A DNA stretch of 64,000 nucleotides, from the NCBI GenBank assembly GCA_022605405.1, contig JABYQQ010000022.1, forward strand, positions 124,001-188,000, written 5' to 3'. Below the pieces are notes generated by a model. It ran no database searches. It saw only the letters and a program-made list of their open reading frames with translations, and was not told the origin of the DNA. This stretch comes from Earliella scabrosa (Eukaryota; Basidiomycota; Agaricomycetes; Polyporales; Polyporaceae). The position numbers were made by a program, and so were the translations under genes. How positions within the stretch are numbered: position 1 is the stretch's first letter; every line of letters begins with the position of its first letter. Below, in pieces: positions 23,413 to 34,633 of this stretch.

Positions 23413-25121
23413 CTAGAGGAAGGCGGCGGCCACATGACGGGTGGGGAGAACGGCCGGTGATATGAGGGAACGACCGCTGACGGGTGGGGAGAACGGCCGG
23501 TGATATGAGGGAACGACCGCTGACGGGGGCGGACGGAGGGGCCCATCGGGCGTAGGCGGCGAGCTTGGGGGGCATTCGTCGCCAATGATGATGATCCCGT
23601 CCTCCGAGTCTGCGTAGTCGGTCGAGAAGTTGCTTTGCGTCGCTGGCGACTTCGCCTCGGTGTTGCCCTTCTCGAGGTCGAGGTTCCCGAAGCTGCCCGC
23701 GAGTGAGGGCGAAAGGGACTCAGGGCGCTTACGAGGAGCGTATGGCCCGGAGGAAGGCGGAGAGTAGGGAGGCAGAGCCTGGAAGTCCGGGGAGGAAGGT
23801 GAGGGCTTGCCATAATGGAAGCTGCGCACGTAAGACCACAACAAATCAGCACCCGTTGCAGACAAACTGGGTAGCTAGTACTCACTTCGTCCCGGAAAGT
23901 TGGCCGAACTGCTTCTTCTCGCTCGCGGGCTTGGGGCGAATGCCGAGCAAACCCATGACCGTCCAGAAGGCGGCCTTGTAGTGCTTCCGCGACTCCTCCG
24001 CGAAGCCGAACAGCGCGAAGAAGAGGAACGCTGCAAAGACGTACACCCACTGGCCCATCACGACTGAGATGAGGAACGGCCGCTGAGAACGCCAGAAGAT
24101 TGCAGGAATCATCTCGACGTGTGAGAAGTCGTAGTGCGTATCCTCCCAGGAGACCCATGGGGCCAGGATGACGCCGGCGGTATTGATGTAGATGCTGTAC
24201 GCGCCGATGGGAACCGTGCAGATCATCTCCGAAATGGAGAGAAGCATGAGACGGAAGTAACGACTGATAGTCATGCCGCTGCCATTGGAGTTGATAACTT
24301 CTCGGAACTGAATTCGATGTCTCCAGAAGCCGAGGAGCGTCAAGACTAGCGATGCGGTCAGCATTGTATACCAGAGTAACGCGTTGTCGCGGAGACTCAC
24401 ATGCGTAGACAAAAGAGACGCAGCCAATGAGGGGAGGCCACATGAACACGAGAGGATACGCAGGAGGTGTGTTGTAAATCTCGGGAACGCAGCCGACGCC
24501 TTCAAGAATGTTGAAGCGGTGACCCTGCACGACGTAGTCTAGATTGGCCGTGCGTTCAAGAAAGGCGGGTCACGAAAGATGGATACTCAATGAACTCACG
24601 CAATATCATGACGAGAACAGGGATTCCCACAGAGATAGCCAGGTCGATGATCATCGCACGGCGTTTCTACATGGTAGGAGGTGAGCACGATACGGCGTGC
24701 ACATCGTCGAACAAGGGGCGAACGCACCTCATCCCGTGTCACTGACACGGAGCGTACGGACGTGATTTTGTAGAGGCGTCTGTTGATACAGAGCGTCGAA
24801 GCGGGGATGCCAACTCCAGCACCGATGAGGAATTTCGTTGCTGTCGGTCATGCAAGACGTCAGCTCATCCAGCTTGCACAAGAACACTACACTGCTCAGA
24901 GACTCACATATATCACACCAAACAGGCGCAATGCTTAACGCGGTGTCTCTCCATACAATGGAGTTAACAAATTGGATCATGCAGGCGAACGAAGCCCAGA
25001 TCATGTAGACGCAAGTGCCAGCGTTCCAAGCTTGCAGATGCCATGGCAAGGGAACGAGTGCGATGATGAAGCCGAGGAAAGCGAAGACGGGAAGGAGGGG
25101 GTATGTAGGGTCGGCGTACAT
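23413..25121 (-). CDS. STE3.1: STE3-type pheromone receptor 1 (seven-TM GPCR)
   Basis: Six exons on the minus strand: 25121-24908, 24840-24728, 24666-24600, 24538-24401, 24345-23886 and 23821-23413, giving 466 aa. The start MYADPTYPLLPVFAF, LVPLPWHLQAWNAGTC and the loop motif VVQGHRFNILEGVGC are hallmarks of basidiomycete STE3 receptors. Further segments include TISRYFRLMLLSISEM and FFALFGFAEESRKHY before a cytoplasmic tail. The receptor would sit in the plasma membrane, bind a farnesylated pheromone and activate a heterotrimeric G protein. Intron positions match receptors 2 and 3 exactly (exon 2 is 113 nt, exon 3 67 nt, exon 4 138 nt). The last coding exon contains a 43 bp tandem duplication that shifts the frame and replaces the original C terminus. 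Confidence 0.9.
23435..23520 (-). repeat. two tandem copies of a 43 bp unit in receptor 1
   Basis: Copies at 23435-23477 and 23478-23520 appear identical, followed by the first bases of the unit again. Since 43 is not a multiple of three, the two copies are read in different frames: AVVPSYHRPFSPPV in the first and GRSLISPAVLPTRH in the second. Confidence 0.9.
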
Positions 25122-26138
25122 GACAGCGGCGTGTGCCAGCGAGCGCAGGTGCGAGAGTATGGAGGGGATGCCATCGTTTTCAGTCGAGCGTAGTGGTAGA
25201 AAGATGCGAACGGACAAAGAGCCTCGCGCATGGACAATGGGATTTCGGACGGTCACGTGATCGACGCCCAGCACGAGCGCCTAACTAAGTTACCGGAGGA
25301 ACAATTGTCGGTGAACGTTTGCGTGTCCACTTCTTGCACCGTCGTCCTATCGTTTCTCATGCAAATGCCGCTCTAGACTCCACATGCTCGAACGCACTGC
25401 TACAGCAACGACTGGAGTCGCTCACTAGGCAGACTCCGCTGTCGTCAACTATTGTCGACTCTCACTCGAGTCGACACAGACTCGAGAGAACGCACAGCGC
25501 AGGCCACACTCGAAGCCATCGGAAGGGTGACAACATGAAGTTGGCGGAATTTTGCACGCACTACGTTATGTGCCCGATCTCTCATTCCGAGTCTTCCGTC
25601 GCGCTTGCCAAACCCCTCCCAGCCTGACACCAAAATGGCGATGTGCGTTAAATACCTCCCCTGCTCGTCATTCCCAGTAACAATCCCGTCTTGAAGTTCT
25701 GTGTGGAAGTTTGGCGGTCGATGGCAGTAGGGCTATGGCATCTCGTTCCCAGACTCAAAGGAGGATGATTTGAAGGGAGACGATACAGATAAGTCACAGT
25801 GGAAACACATCATACTACAGTCGGCGCGGCATCAATAAATAGCTAGCGATACACCAATACACGTCCCGGAACAAAACCCATGGCTTCCCAGGCAAGCCGA
25901 CCAATCTACAGCCAGTCTACAACGCAGTCGCGAGTCCGGCGGACTGCCCGACGTCGACGACACCAAGCGAACATAAATACGGATAAGTTAGCCCAGTGCC
26001 GCCGCTGTCGAGAACAGATGCTGTGGAAGAGACGAGTCAGTACGTCGTCGTATAAACATGAGAGAGGAAGGAAGACTCGGAGAAGGGAGCACACGCACAT
26101 GTGAGGACAACGACGACCGAGGGCGGTCAAGCCTGGAT
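25122..26138. other. promoter region of receptor 1 and 3' flank of precursor 2
   Basis: No supported gene. An ACAAAG motif lies at 25214-25219, about 93 bp upstream of the receptor ATG. A small open frame at 25880-26104 (+), rich in Arg, shows no family signature. Confidence 0.4.
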
Positions 26139-26327
26139 TCAGGCGATGGTGCACCACGAGTAAGACCCGTTGCCGTTCATGTATTCTTCATTGACCGGCG
26201 GGTACGAGAATGATGGTGTGCGGGAGGACGATGAGGACGAGTCCTCGAACGGCGTAAAAGAGGCTGAGAGCGAGTGTGGATCCTCGAGCGAGGCGAGGGA
26301 TAGCGAGAGTGTGGCAAAGTCGTCCAT
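26139..26327 (-). CDS. mating pheromone precursor 2 (CaaX box CTIA)
   Basis: A single-exon gene of 62 aa starting MDDFATLSLSLASLEDP and ending NGSYSWCTIA. The CTIA box marks the cysteine for farnesylation. A PPVNEEYMNG stretch sits where the precursor would be cleaved and resembles the PVNED motif in precursors 3 and 4; a mature peptide of roughly EYMNGNGSYSWC or one residue shorter is likely. The gene lies 1 kb upstream of receptor 1 and on the same strand. The ATG at 26327 was chosen because MDDF is the usual start of the family. Confidence 0.85.
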   Translation of the reverse strand: MDDFATLSLSLASLEDPHSLSASFTPFEDSSSSSSRTPSFSYPPVNEEYMNGNGSYSWCTIA

Positions 26328-28014
26328 GACTACGAGCAAAGTACGCGATGAGCGAAGGAGCGTGATTGCGAAGTTCGAAGAACGGGTTGTTGCTTGAAGG
26401 CCATCCGGCCCCTACGACTTAAGATGGGGTCAAACTGTTAGCACTAGATGCATTGTGCAACCATAGAGACTGGAGGTCTGTGAGAAGGCCAAGGACGACC
26501 TTCCCACACATGCCTAAGCTGACACTCACATGAAACGAAATTTTCGTAAGAGTGAAGGCGGTTGTGTGTAACGGGAACGATTCTCGGCTTGGGCAGCTCA
26601 CGGAACCCAAAGTATTTATGCTGTGCCAAACACCGGGCCGGGACACACAACCTGCCATATCGGGTAAGCTCAGACCTTGTTTCATTTAGGCGCTTAACCC
26701 GGCCCGCTCGTCGCTGTCGAGCTCTCTCCCTTCAATCATGAGTACAGTACATTTGAGCTGTGCCATCGCCCCTCAGGAAACCCACTGTGGAGTACGGTAC
26801 ATCTTCAGGGATCCAAGAGGGGCAGGCTGGGGCAGGTGTATGATACAGACCAGGGCTGTCCTGCGGAGGTTCTGACCATGCGTCCGTACTATACGGCATT
26901 CCGCTTTTCCGACTCCGCTGAGCGAGTTTTGACATCATGTCTTGCTTTGTTCGACTGGTGGAGACGACAACCCCGCTTACTGAGCAGTCAACCGGCTTGA
27001 CGAGCATGTCTGATTGCCCTGAAATGCAACGTGGATCAGAAAGCAACGTCAAGCCAGAAGGGTACGTCATTTACGTGGTGTGTAAGGGAATTCTGCAGCC
27101 CGAGTCAAGGTCATCAATCTGCTAGGGCTAGTAAGTAAGTAGGCACTATCAATATCAAGTGGCAACAGGAGCTAGCACTGACTGAGGCACTTTTTCTTGT
27201 CGACGCGAGTTGTCTTCCTTTTGTGCCCGAGGATAAACGTGTCATTGAGAGAGCCTCAAGGCCCTAGCTCAAGCTTTTGCATATGTATGGGGTCCTCAAA
27301 CCGGTTGGAGGATAATCATTATCCCCGGGCAGGTTCAAGCTGCGACCCCGGGCCACAACTTTTGTTTTATGGAGTCTAGACTTGGGAGGCCAATCTAGCC
27401 AAATATGGCAATACCCTCCCGTCTTCTGTAGGAACGAGGCGTTATATCAGGGCATAACTCTCCAACGTTCGATCCACACGATTTCATGTTGCTCTTCGAA
27501 TCTTCAAAGCACCTCACTCTACTGTGAGTCATCCTCTTCACCATATCCTTCTCCAGGTGGTCGGTAGCCTCGTGTCCGAAGGCGCTTGTAATATTGCCTG
27601 TTATGGTAAACAATGGACTGAGTGGCACAATGGGTACACAGACGAGTGTGTATGCCGCCTCATGAATTCCTCTATTGAAGCCCATATGAGTGCATTTCGG
27701 TGCCCAAGGTTATGCCCAAGGCTATCGGCCACATTGTCTCCCGGTGCTTAGGCAGGAGTACTCTCACGAACTTCGAGTCGGGATGACCGACATGTCGCAT
27801 GTCGCCGCCCAGTACTCCTCCTCGCACGCCTAACCAGGACAATAAACTGGCCTCGGTGCTAAATGCCTTGCGAGGTAGCTCCTCATGCGACGGTCTCGCA
27901 AAGCTTCCTTCGAGTCTTGTCTTTCGACGCGCTGCTCATTGCATCATCATCCAGCACGGTCACCTTATCGCCGCACGCACCTTTCGCCTTCTCAAGAACT
28001 ACCTGCCATACGCC
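26328..28014. other. intergenic between precursors 2 and 3
   Basis: No supported gene. The two precursors are divergent, so this 1.7 kb should carry both promoters. Short open frames have no domains and codon use unlike the neighbours. Confidence 0.4.
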
Positions 28015-28143
28015 ATGGACGAGTTCGACGCATTCTCCATATCCATCTCCGTTCCATGGGATGAGCCGTACCCGGGAGATATATCGGTACCGGTGAACGA
28101 AGACGCTCCATCGAGGGCAGGCGTATACTGTGTGATCGCATGA
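28015..28143 (+). CDS. mating pheromone precursor 3 (CaaX box CVIA)
   Basis: A single-exon gene of 42 aa, the shortest in the locus. It begins MDEFDAFSISISVPW and ends RAGVYCVIA, so the cysteine would be farnesylated and VIA clipped. The motif PVNED directly precedes the predicted mature peptide APSRAGVYC. An in-frame upstream extension to 27799 exists but lacks family features; the MDEF start is preferred. It lies between receptors 1 and 2. Confidence 0.85.
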   Translation: MDEFDAFSISISVPWDEPYPGDISVPVNEDAPSRAGVYCVIA

Positions 28144-30657
28144 TCGCTCGGTGAGTCTTCCGCCCTGCTATCATTAACCTGGAGAAGATTACTGACCGGT
28201 CGCGATCCCTAACAGGAATCGTCTAACTTATTGTCGATATGTATTCGCCACTGGACATTTGGAAAACGGACCTGTTTCTAGACGTGAGTGTGGAGCCATT
28301 GCAGCGGCCTGGAGGCGATCCTCACTTACCTCGCTGCCTCCAGCTGTAGCTTCCTCTCAATGTACACGATACCCGGTCTTCAACCGACCGAAAGCCCGCT
28401 TGACGATAGTTGAGCGTTGTCAATAGTCTGTTCCACCTGTATCATATGGGGTATTCTGTAGTGAGTGAAGTCAATCTAATATGCATGTTTCCTGCTCACC
28501 GACGCATTCGGCCAACCCAGGACCCTTGTATCACCAGCCTTCATTCTTCCCTCTCCGCCTCCTCGTCTCCTGCGCCATCGCTGCCTCTCCCCATCCATGC
28601 GACTGCATGTTCCTCCGAATAGCTACCCGCACTTGTCGCGGCTCCTCACTCCTTGTCTCTAGACACATCGGTCTTGACGACCGGCGTCCGCACTTTCCGC
28701 TCCCTGCCTATCCATCGACTTCCGCGTTCCCGTAGCTCGCTCACTGGACTGAGCGATACCCGTTGTATCTTCTGTACCGCGTTGACACACGGCCAATTCA
28801 ATCATCGGTGCTTCACCGCGTTCTGAGCCTCTGCGACCCCCATAGGGTTTACTCGAGTGATGGTCATTGGTCATGAACACACGGATGGCTGGTGGTCGTC
28901 GTATATGGTGACCTGCAACGAGAGTTAAGCTGAACTAGCTCCAAAGGAGCCCGTCAATCCTGTCTGCTGAGCATCCTCTAGCAACAGTGCGCGATTGCGA
29001 GCCGATGACCCCTCATCGCTGGCGTACGCAGTCGGGTCCGGTAAGGAGGTGCTGCAGCGTGCCACGCTGAAGCATCCTCCGACCCGAATCCTGCTCAGCC
29101 ATTGCTCCTCAATTCCTCATGTCGTTGTCCCGTCGGAGTCGAGGCAACGAGGCCACCGCGCCTCAGGAGCCTGGGCCTCACGACGAGGCTGCGCCGCGCG
29201 CGCAGCCTCTCGGAAGTCCCATGCTCATGCGACGGGTACCTTGTGGGGCCGGTGACGATATCGAGGCGAAGGATGGGCAAGTGCCTCGGGGAACGTTGCC
29301 CGGTTGCTCCAACGTAAACGTTACGCTGGAGAACGGGTCCATCTCGTGTAGGGAGTCATGCCATAGCGACAGGGGTGGTGAACGGCGAAGGCGGCGCCTT
29401 GCCTTAGCCCGAGGTCCGCAGCGAAGCCTTGGAGGATCCGCTGGGATCTCGGAGACGGGACGGGCCGTCTTCAGCGCCTGCATGTTTGGATGCCGTCATT
29501 TCAAGGAGCTGAATTCATGTGGGACCAGACGTCAGATTGACAGAATTTGCGGAGCAGCGTGCTCAATGACGAGCGGTGACACCTGCAGGTCATGCAGGTG
29601 GGGACACAGACTCGCGCATGACAAGGCTTCCCGATGGTTAGCGAAGTCCATGAGTGCCAGTCGGTGTCCGCAACCATGTGCATGAATTGCTTCATACACA
29701 GCGTGCAGTGACAGTGACGTCAACGACAGAGAGGCCATGAAGATAACACGCGACTTTGAGCAGCTCACCGGATGACGGTATGAACAGGTATTGGTCAAAA
29801 CCAGTGCGATTGAGTGCACCGGTCGCTTGTCATCTGCTCAGTATGTCCACTCCACCTTGCCGCAGTCGGGGTCAGGTCGATGGGTTAGGGGAGTTGGCGC
29901 GGTTCTTGGAGGTGGTTGCAGCATTGCGACTAACCTGGTTAAGGTGGTTGGCTGGTTTGGAAGCTTGGAGGACATTGCGAGCTCGCAGGCAGGTACCGTT
30001 AAGCAGTAAGATGTTACAAGACTACGCAAGGAGCTGGAGAGCCGGTGGAGGGTCGCTTCGCAACAGAGAGGAGGTGGTTGTGGAGGGTGGCTGGCTGTGG
30101 CTGGGGAGGAAGACATGGGCGGGCGGCAAACCAGCGCCGCCGCGCTTAAGACGCGTTGTCACGACCGCGCTGGTCACGATCATCTGACCCGTGACGCTCT
30201 TGACCAAAACAGGCAATTTCGGCGACGGCTGAAAGACCGAAGTCCGCGAAATATTCCTGGACGTCCTCCATGATTAATGCATGATGTTCCAGTCGAGTAC
30301 ATACAGGCTAGTATATCTCGATGGTACTGAACGGGCACGCTACAATGCGCGGCTGTATCCGGAGGCTGCATCGCGCCGACGCAGTGCGTTCGATTGTTTG
30401 CAACGCTCCAAGTCAGCATGTGCACCAGCCATGCTCTGAGGTGTGGATTGCGACCAATTGAGAAGATGTATACGAGTGTGTAAGTTACATCGGAGCTAAC
30501 AATACATATTGACCGAGCGCGTCGTCGCGTCAAGCACAACGCTGCTCACAGCAAGTATAAACTAACGATACACAGGGAGCTACAGCCTACAGCGACAAGA
30601 CACGCAACCTCGCCTTGCTCCCTTATCTCAGAGCATCACGCCCCGCACGAGGCACGT
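28144..30657. other. 2.5 kb between precursor 3 and receptor 2, no recognised gene
   Basis: The longest open frame (29119-29685, +) is Arg/Gly/Ser-rich without a domain and is not convincing as a gene. No further pheromone precursor with a C-terminal CaaX box was found on either strand. Confidence 0.4.
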
Positions 30658-32544
30658 TCACGAGGTAACATGATGAAGATTGAACGGCGTCGGCGGCGCA
30701 GACGACTGCTCGACCTCAAGGGAGACGAACGACGGCACGCGCGCACCGTACGCAGCCTCGATGTCGGTAAACGACAGCGACACCGCCGACTGGTCCGACT
30801 CGTGGCTGAACATCGAGTCCGTCGGCGAGTGCGCCGGCTCGGTCGGCGACAGCGGCGAGATCGGCGACGAGGGCGTCGATTGCGAGCTCGAATGAGACTG
30901 GGAGTGCGACAGCGAGCGCGAGCGCGAGTGCGAGGGTGAGACTGAGGAGGGGAACGTGGGCGAGGCGGGGAACGGCGGGAGCGGAGGGATCGAGTCGGTG
31001 AGGGAGACCGAGACGGGCCCGTCGAATGTCCGGCGCCTGCTGAAGTGGTCGTAAATGGGCGTGGGCGAGCTGGGCGTAGACGAGCCAGCGGCGAGGGAAG
31101 GAGTACTCTCCAGCCCGCGGTAGGAGGTAAATGGCGTTTCCTTATCGATGGGCAGGGAAGAGATTGTGGAAGTGAAAGACGCTGACGGATTCATGCGGGG
31201 AGGCTTCGGGTAGTCGTAAGGCGGAAGGGGCTCTGAGGCCGGCGCGAAGTGAGGTTGCGAAGACATTTTCGCCGAGTCGCGCACGAAGACCGGCAGGCAT
31301 CTAGACGGAGTGTCAGAAACTGATTGGACGAGGTTGACAGACAAGACATACCCAATTGGCTGCATGCCGCCCTTCTCGGTCTTGGACTTGGGCTTGACGC
31401 CGAACTTGCCCATGACGAACCAGTACGCTTTGCGATAGTTACGACGAGCCTCGCTGGCCACGCCGAACCAGAGGAAGAAGATGATCGCACACGCAGGGGA
31501 CAGCCAGCGATTGAGCTCGTTGACGGTGACCGACTGCGGGTTCGCGCGCCATCTGATCGCTGGGATGTGCTGGACGCGTCCGAAGTCGAAGTGCGTATCA
31601 TCCCAGCTACGCCATGGTCCAAGGGGTTGCGTCGTGACGTTAAGATAGATGCCATAGGCTGAGATCGGGATGATCAGGAGCAGTGAGGACGTCGTGAGGG
31701 CCATGAGTCTGAAGTAGCGGCTGAGCGTGAGGGAGGACTTCTTCGATGAAAGGAATTCGTTAAATTGTGCTCTACGTCTGTTGAACTCGAGCAAGCAGAG
31801 CACTGGTGTGAGACCTATGTAAGCGCACGAGACTGACAACTGGACAAAGATCGACGTACAGCAGTATACGGAGGCGATCAACCCGAAAACCAGGGGCCAC
31901 CAATTGACGAGAAAGTACGTGAGGAGAGTGTTGTAGAGCGCTGGGAAGCAGCCTAGTTGTTCAAGAACATTGTAGCGGTGGCCCTGTACGACATAGGCTG
32001 AAAGACAGCGTCAGTAGAATAAGAACCTCGGGTGCTAACACACTTACACAATACAACGACTATTACAGGTATTACCAGGCATATGAGCGTATCGATCATA
32101 ACAATGCGCCGCTTCTGCGTAGGAGAGATGTGTGAGGGTCCTCATCGCGCAGAGGCCATTGCACCCACCTCCGCTCTCGTGATCATGACCGCTTGTACGC
32201 GAGCAATACTGTATAGTCTTTGGTTGATGCACATCGAGGCAGCAGGGATGCCAACAGATGCCGCGATAGTGAGGCGAGTGGCTTCAAGACATCAGACAGA
32301 GGACGAAGTGGAGAGAAAGCTTTCATGACTCACAAATCTCGCACCAAGCAGGGGCATGGTCGATGGCGTCCTTAGCCCAGACGACCGTGTTGACGAACTG
32401 ATTGAGACACGAGAGAGAAGCCCACATCATGTAGTAACATGTCGCAGAGTTCCAGGCCTCTATGTGCCATGGAAGGGGTATGAGGGCGAGGATAAAACCG
32501 AGAAAGGCAAAGATGGGGAATAGAGGATATGTGGGATCGACCAT
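30658..32544 (-). CDS. STE3.2: STE3-type pheromone receptor 2 (seven-TM GPCR)
   Basis: Six exons on the minus strand: 32544-32334, 32281-32169, 32114-32048, 31997-31860, 31814-31352 and 31300-30658, giving 544 aa, the longest of the four receptors. It starts MVDPTYPLFPIFAFLGF and shows LIPLPWHIEAWNSATCYYM, VVQGHRYNVLEQLGC, TLSRYFRLMALTTS and a seventh membrane segment around CAIIFFLWFGVASEA. About 215 C-terminal residues form a Ser/Pro-rich cytoplasmic tail with repeated SHSRS/SLSHSQS, a likely target of phosphorylation. Exons 2 to 4 have the same lengths as in receptors 1 and 3. Introns are all GT-AG and frame-consistent. Function as for receptor 1, with a different expected ligand. Confidence 0.9.
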
Positions 32545-33374
32545 GGCGACTTGGAAGAGAGAGACGGAAGGGGAGACAGAGAGGAAAGACGAGAGGATAG
32601 AGCCTTGACAGAGGAGCACTGAGGCGCCATATTCGCTATATCTTCGCAAGAGGTCTTTGTCTGGTGGCGCGCTGTCGAGGGAGAGATGTAGACGCAGCGA
32701 GTGAACAAAGGATCGATTGCGAGAGGGTGAGAGTTGTGAGACATTGACCTGACACTGACGGGCGCTTCCACTGTCTAGCCACGTGGGTGTTGCTTGCGTC
32801 TATTTGGCTCAGTTCACAGGCCCAAATATCACCAAACTCGAACTTCTCACCGACACTCACTGAGTCAGTACTCTCACTGCTCAGTGCACGTTTCGTATTG
32901 GCACTTTAATTTCGAGCCCAATCTCCAATGTGACGCACTCTCCGGACAACAAGCATCTTTGGCGTGGACCTAGTACGCGGTCTGGCAGGTCTCCCTAGAC
33001 CCGCCGGACCCTCAATAACACCGCATGCGGAGCGCGAATATGAGCGGCTCATGCGCTGGTACAAGCGTCATCATTCGGTGCACAATAGTAATATGGGATC
33101 TTGGCCACCAGAGAGTGCTGTGAACTCTTAAGTCGACCTGACTTTCCCCCACGCCCTCATGCTCTAACCATTGTTGTTCTGCAGTACCCATCGCACAAGT
33201 CTTCGCTCTTCGAGTCAACTTCCCTTGCCCATGTCCGGCCTATTCTGTCGCCATTAGTACAATAGCGATATTCATTTTCTCTTCAACCCTGTTGCATTCC
33301 GTCTCGTGCACACCACACATCTGTCGCAGCCACACTCGTTTCACCGTTATCCGGCGTCTCCAACGTCTGCCCCA
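32545..33374. other. divergent promoter region of receptor 2 and precursor 4
   Basis: The two start codons are 830 bp apart and point away from each other. An ACAAAG motif lies at 32705-32710, about 160 bp upstream of the receptor start. No gene is seen. Confidence 0.45.
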
Positions 33375-33572
33375 ATGGACGACTTCTTCACCTTCACCAT
33401 CACATCAGAGCCGTCAGAGCCTCACTCCGCTCTCGACACTGGGCTCTGCGCGTCACATCCACCCGACATTTCCTCCAGAGAGCGCACCGCCATGCTCGCG
33501 CACCTGTCATCCTCCACTCCTGTTAACGAGGATCGCAACGACGTCTACCAGGCGTATTGCATCATCGCCTAA
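33375..33572 (+). CDS. mating pheromone precursor 4 (CaaX box CIIA)
   Basis: A single-exon gene of 65 aa. It begins MDDFFTFTITSEPSEP and ends VYQAYCIIA. PVNED precedes the predicted mature peptide RNDVYQAYC, the same processing context as precursor 3. It lies between receptors 2 and 3, divergent from receptor 2. An upstream in-frame ATG at 33306 would add 23 residues and is disfavoured because MDDF is the family start. Confidence 0.85.
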   Translation: MDDFFTFTITSEPSEPHSALDTGLCASHPPDISSRERTAMLAHLSSSTPVNEDRNDVYQAYCIIA

Positions 33573-34633
33573 TAATGCCACCTGCGCCAGTCGTGCTCGT
33601 GAGTTCTCTCCGCACTTTCTTCGAGTCGCCTCTAACGCCAGGACCTCTAGCTACACTCTGGCACCTACGACGATCTCGTCGTGCTCCATGTCCATTTCCC
33701 TCGGTGCCTCGAAATCCTATTAATCCGGCCTGCTCCGCTTGGTGACTCCTGGCACGTTGCGCGATGAAGGAGACTGGCCACGCCCCGCCGTCCGTACTCG
33801 CCATGTCTATCATCTTCCTCTTCTCTCCCTCTCCTCGTCCCTCATTATCCCCCACTTCGACTACCCGGACTGTAGTCGCCCTTATTTATCCCGTCTCCAC
33901 GCTGTTCTCCTGCACACGCTCTTTGCCTCTTCTTCGTTGACCTTGTTCATATTGTCATATTTATTGCCGGCGCCGACGCAGACCGTTCTCGCTCGTAGTG
34001 TAGTAATCTTATACGTACTTATTGTAGCTTTAGCGTTCGGGATCGGTCATGTTTGGGTTGCTGTGCTTGTCGCTGTATCTGCTGGGTATACCAATGTATC
34101 ACTACTCTGCCTTTCTTGCCCTTTCAACTCGAACAGTGCGATCGCCTACGACTATGGATCGTGAGTCGCACCTATCATGCCGACGCACGTCACTAAGAAC
34201 TGCCCGCTGCCTCGACGCGGTGGGGTTGTGATGACAGTGCGTGATATGACTCGCAGACTACTCATCCTCAGGGTGCCCTACGACAACAAGACACGACGAC
34301 GTTTCACGTGATGAAACTTCGCGAACCCCCCGAGTGCTGCGTGCTAAGAAGTACTGCAGCGACCGGTGACGAACACACTCGAGCAAAGCTTATTGAGACC
34401 AGGAGTCAGGGACGATGTAATCGTCCGGCAACCAGCCGCACGACGACTGTAGCGATCCACACCAAGGTAGCGGACGCAATCGACAAGAATCGTTCTGCCA
34501 TTCAATGGATCGTAACTAGGGATACAACGAGGGTATGTCATGTCGAAGAAGATAAGATAGATGCTGGGGATTGTAAGCGGACGTATGCGTAGGTTATGGA
34601 CGACGAAAAGGCTACAGAACATGATTGTCGGGT
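33573..34633. other. intergenic between precursor 4 and receptor 3
   Basis: No supported gene. A hydrophobic open frame at 33739-34164 has no known motif and looks like T-rich 3' flanking sequence rather than a membrane protein. Confidence 0.35.

Noticed and set aside
27290..27360. Possible tRNA-like TYC-loop sequence (GGTTCAAGCTGCGACCC)
   Set aside because: No matching acceptor stem, D arm or anticodon arm could be folded by eye around it.
29119..29685. Plus-strand open frame of 188 codons between precursor 3 and receptor 2
   Set aside because: Arg/Ser/Gly-rich composition typical of chance frames in GC-rich DNA, with no family motif.
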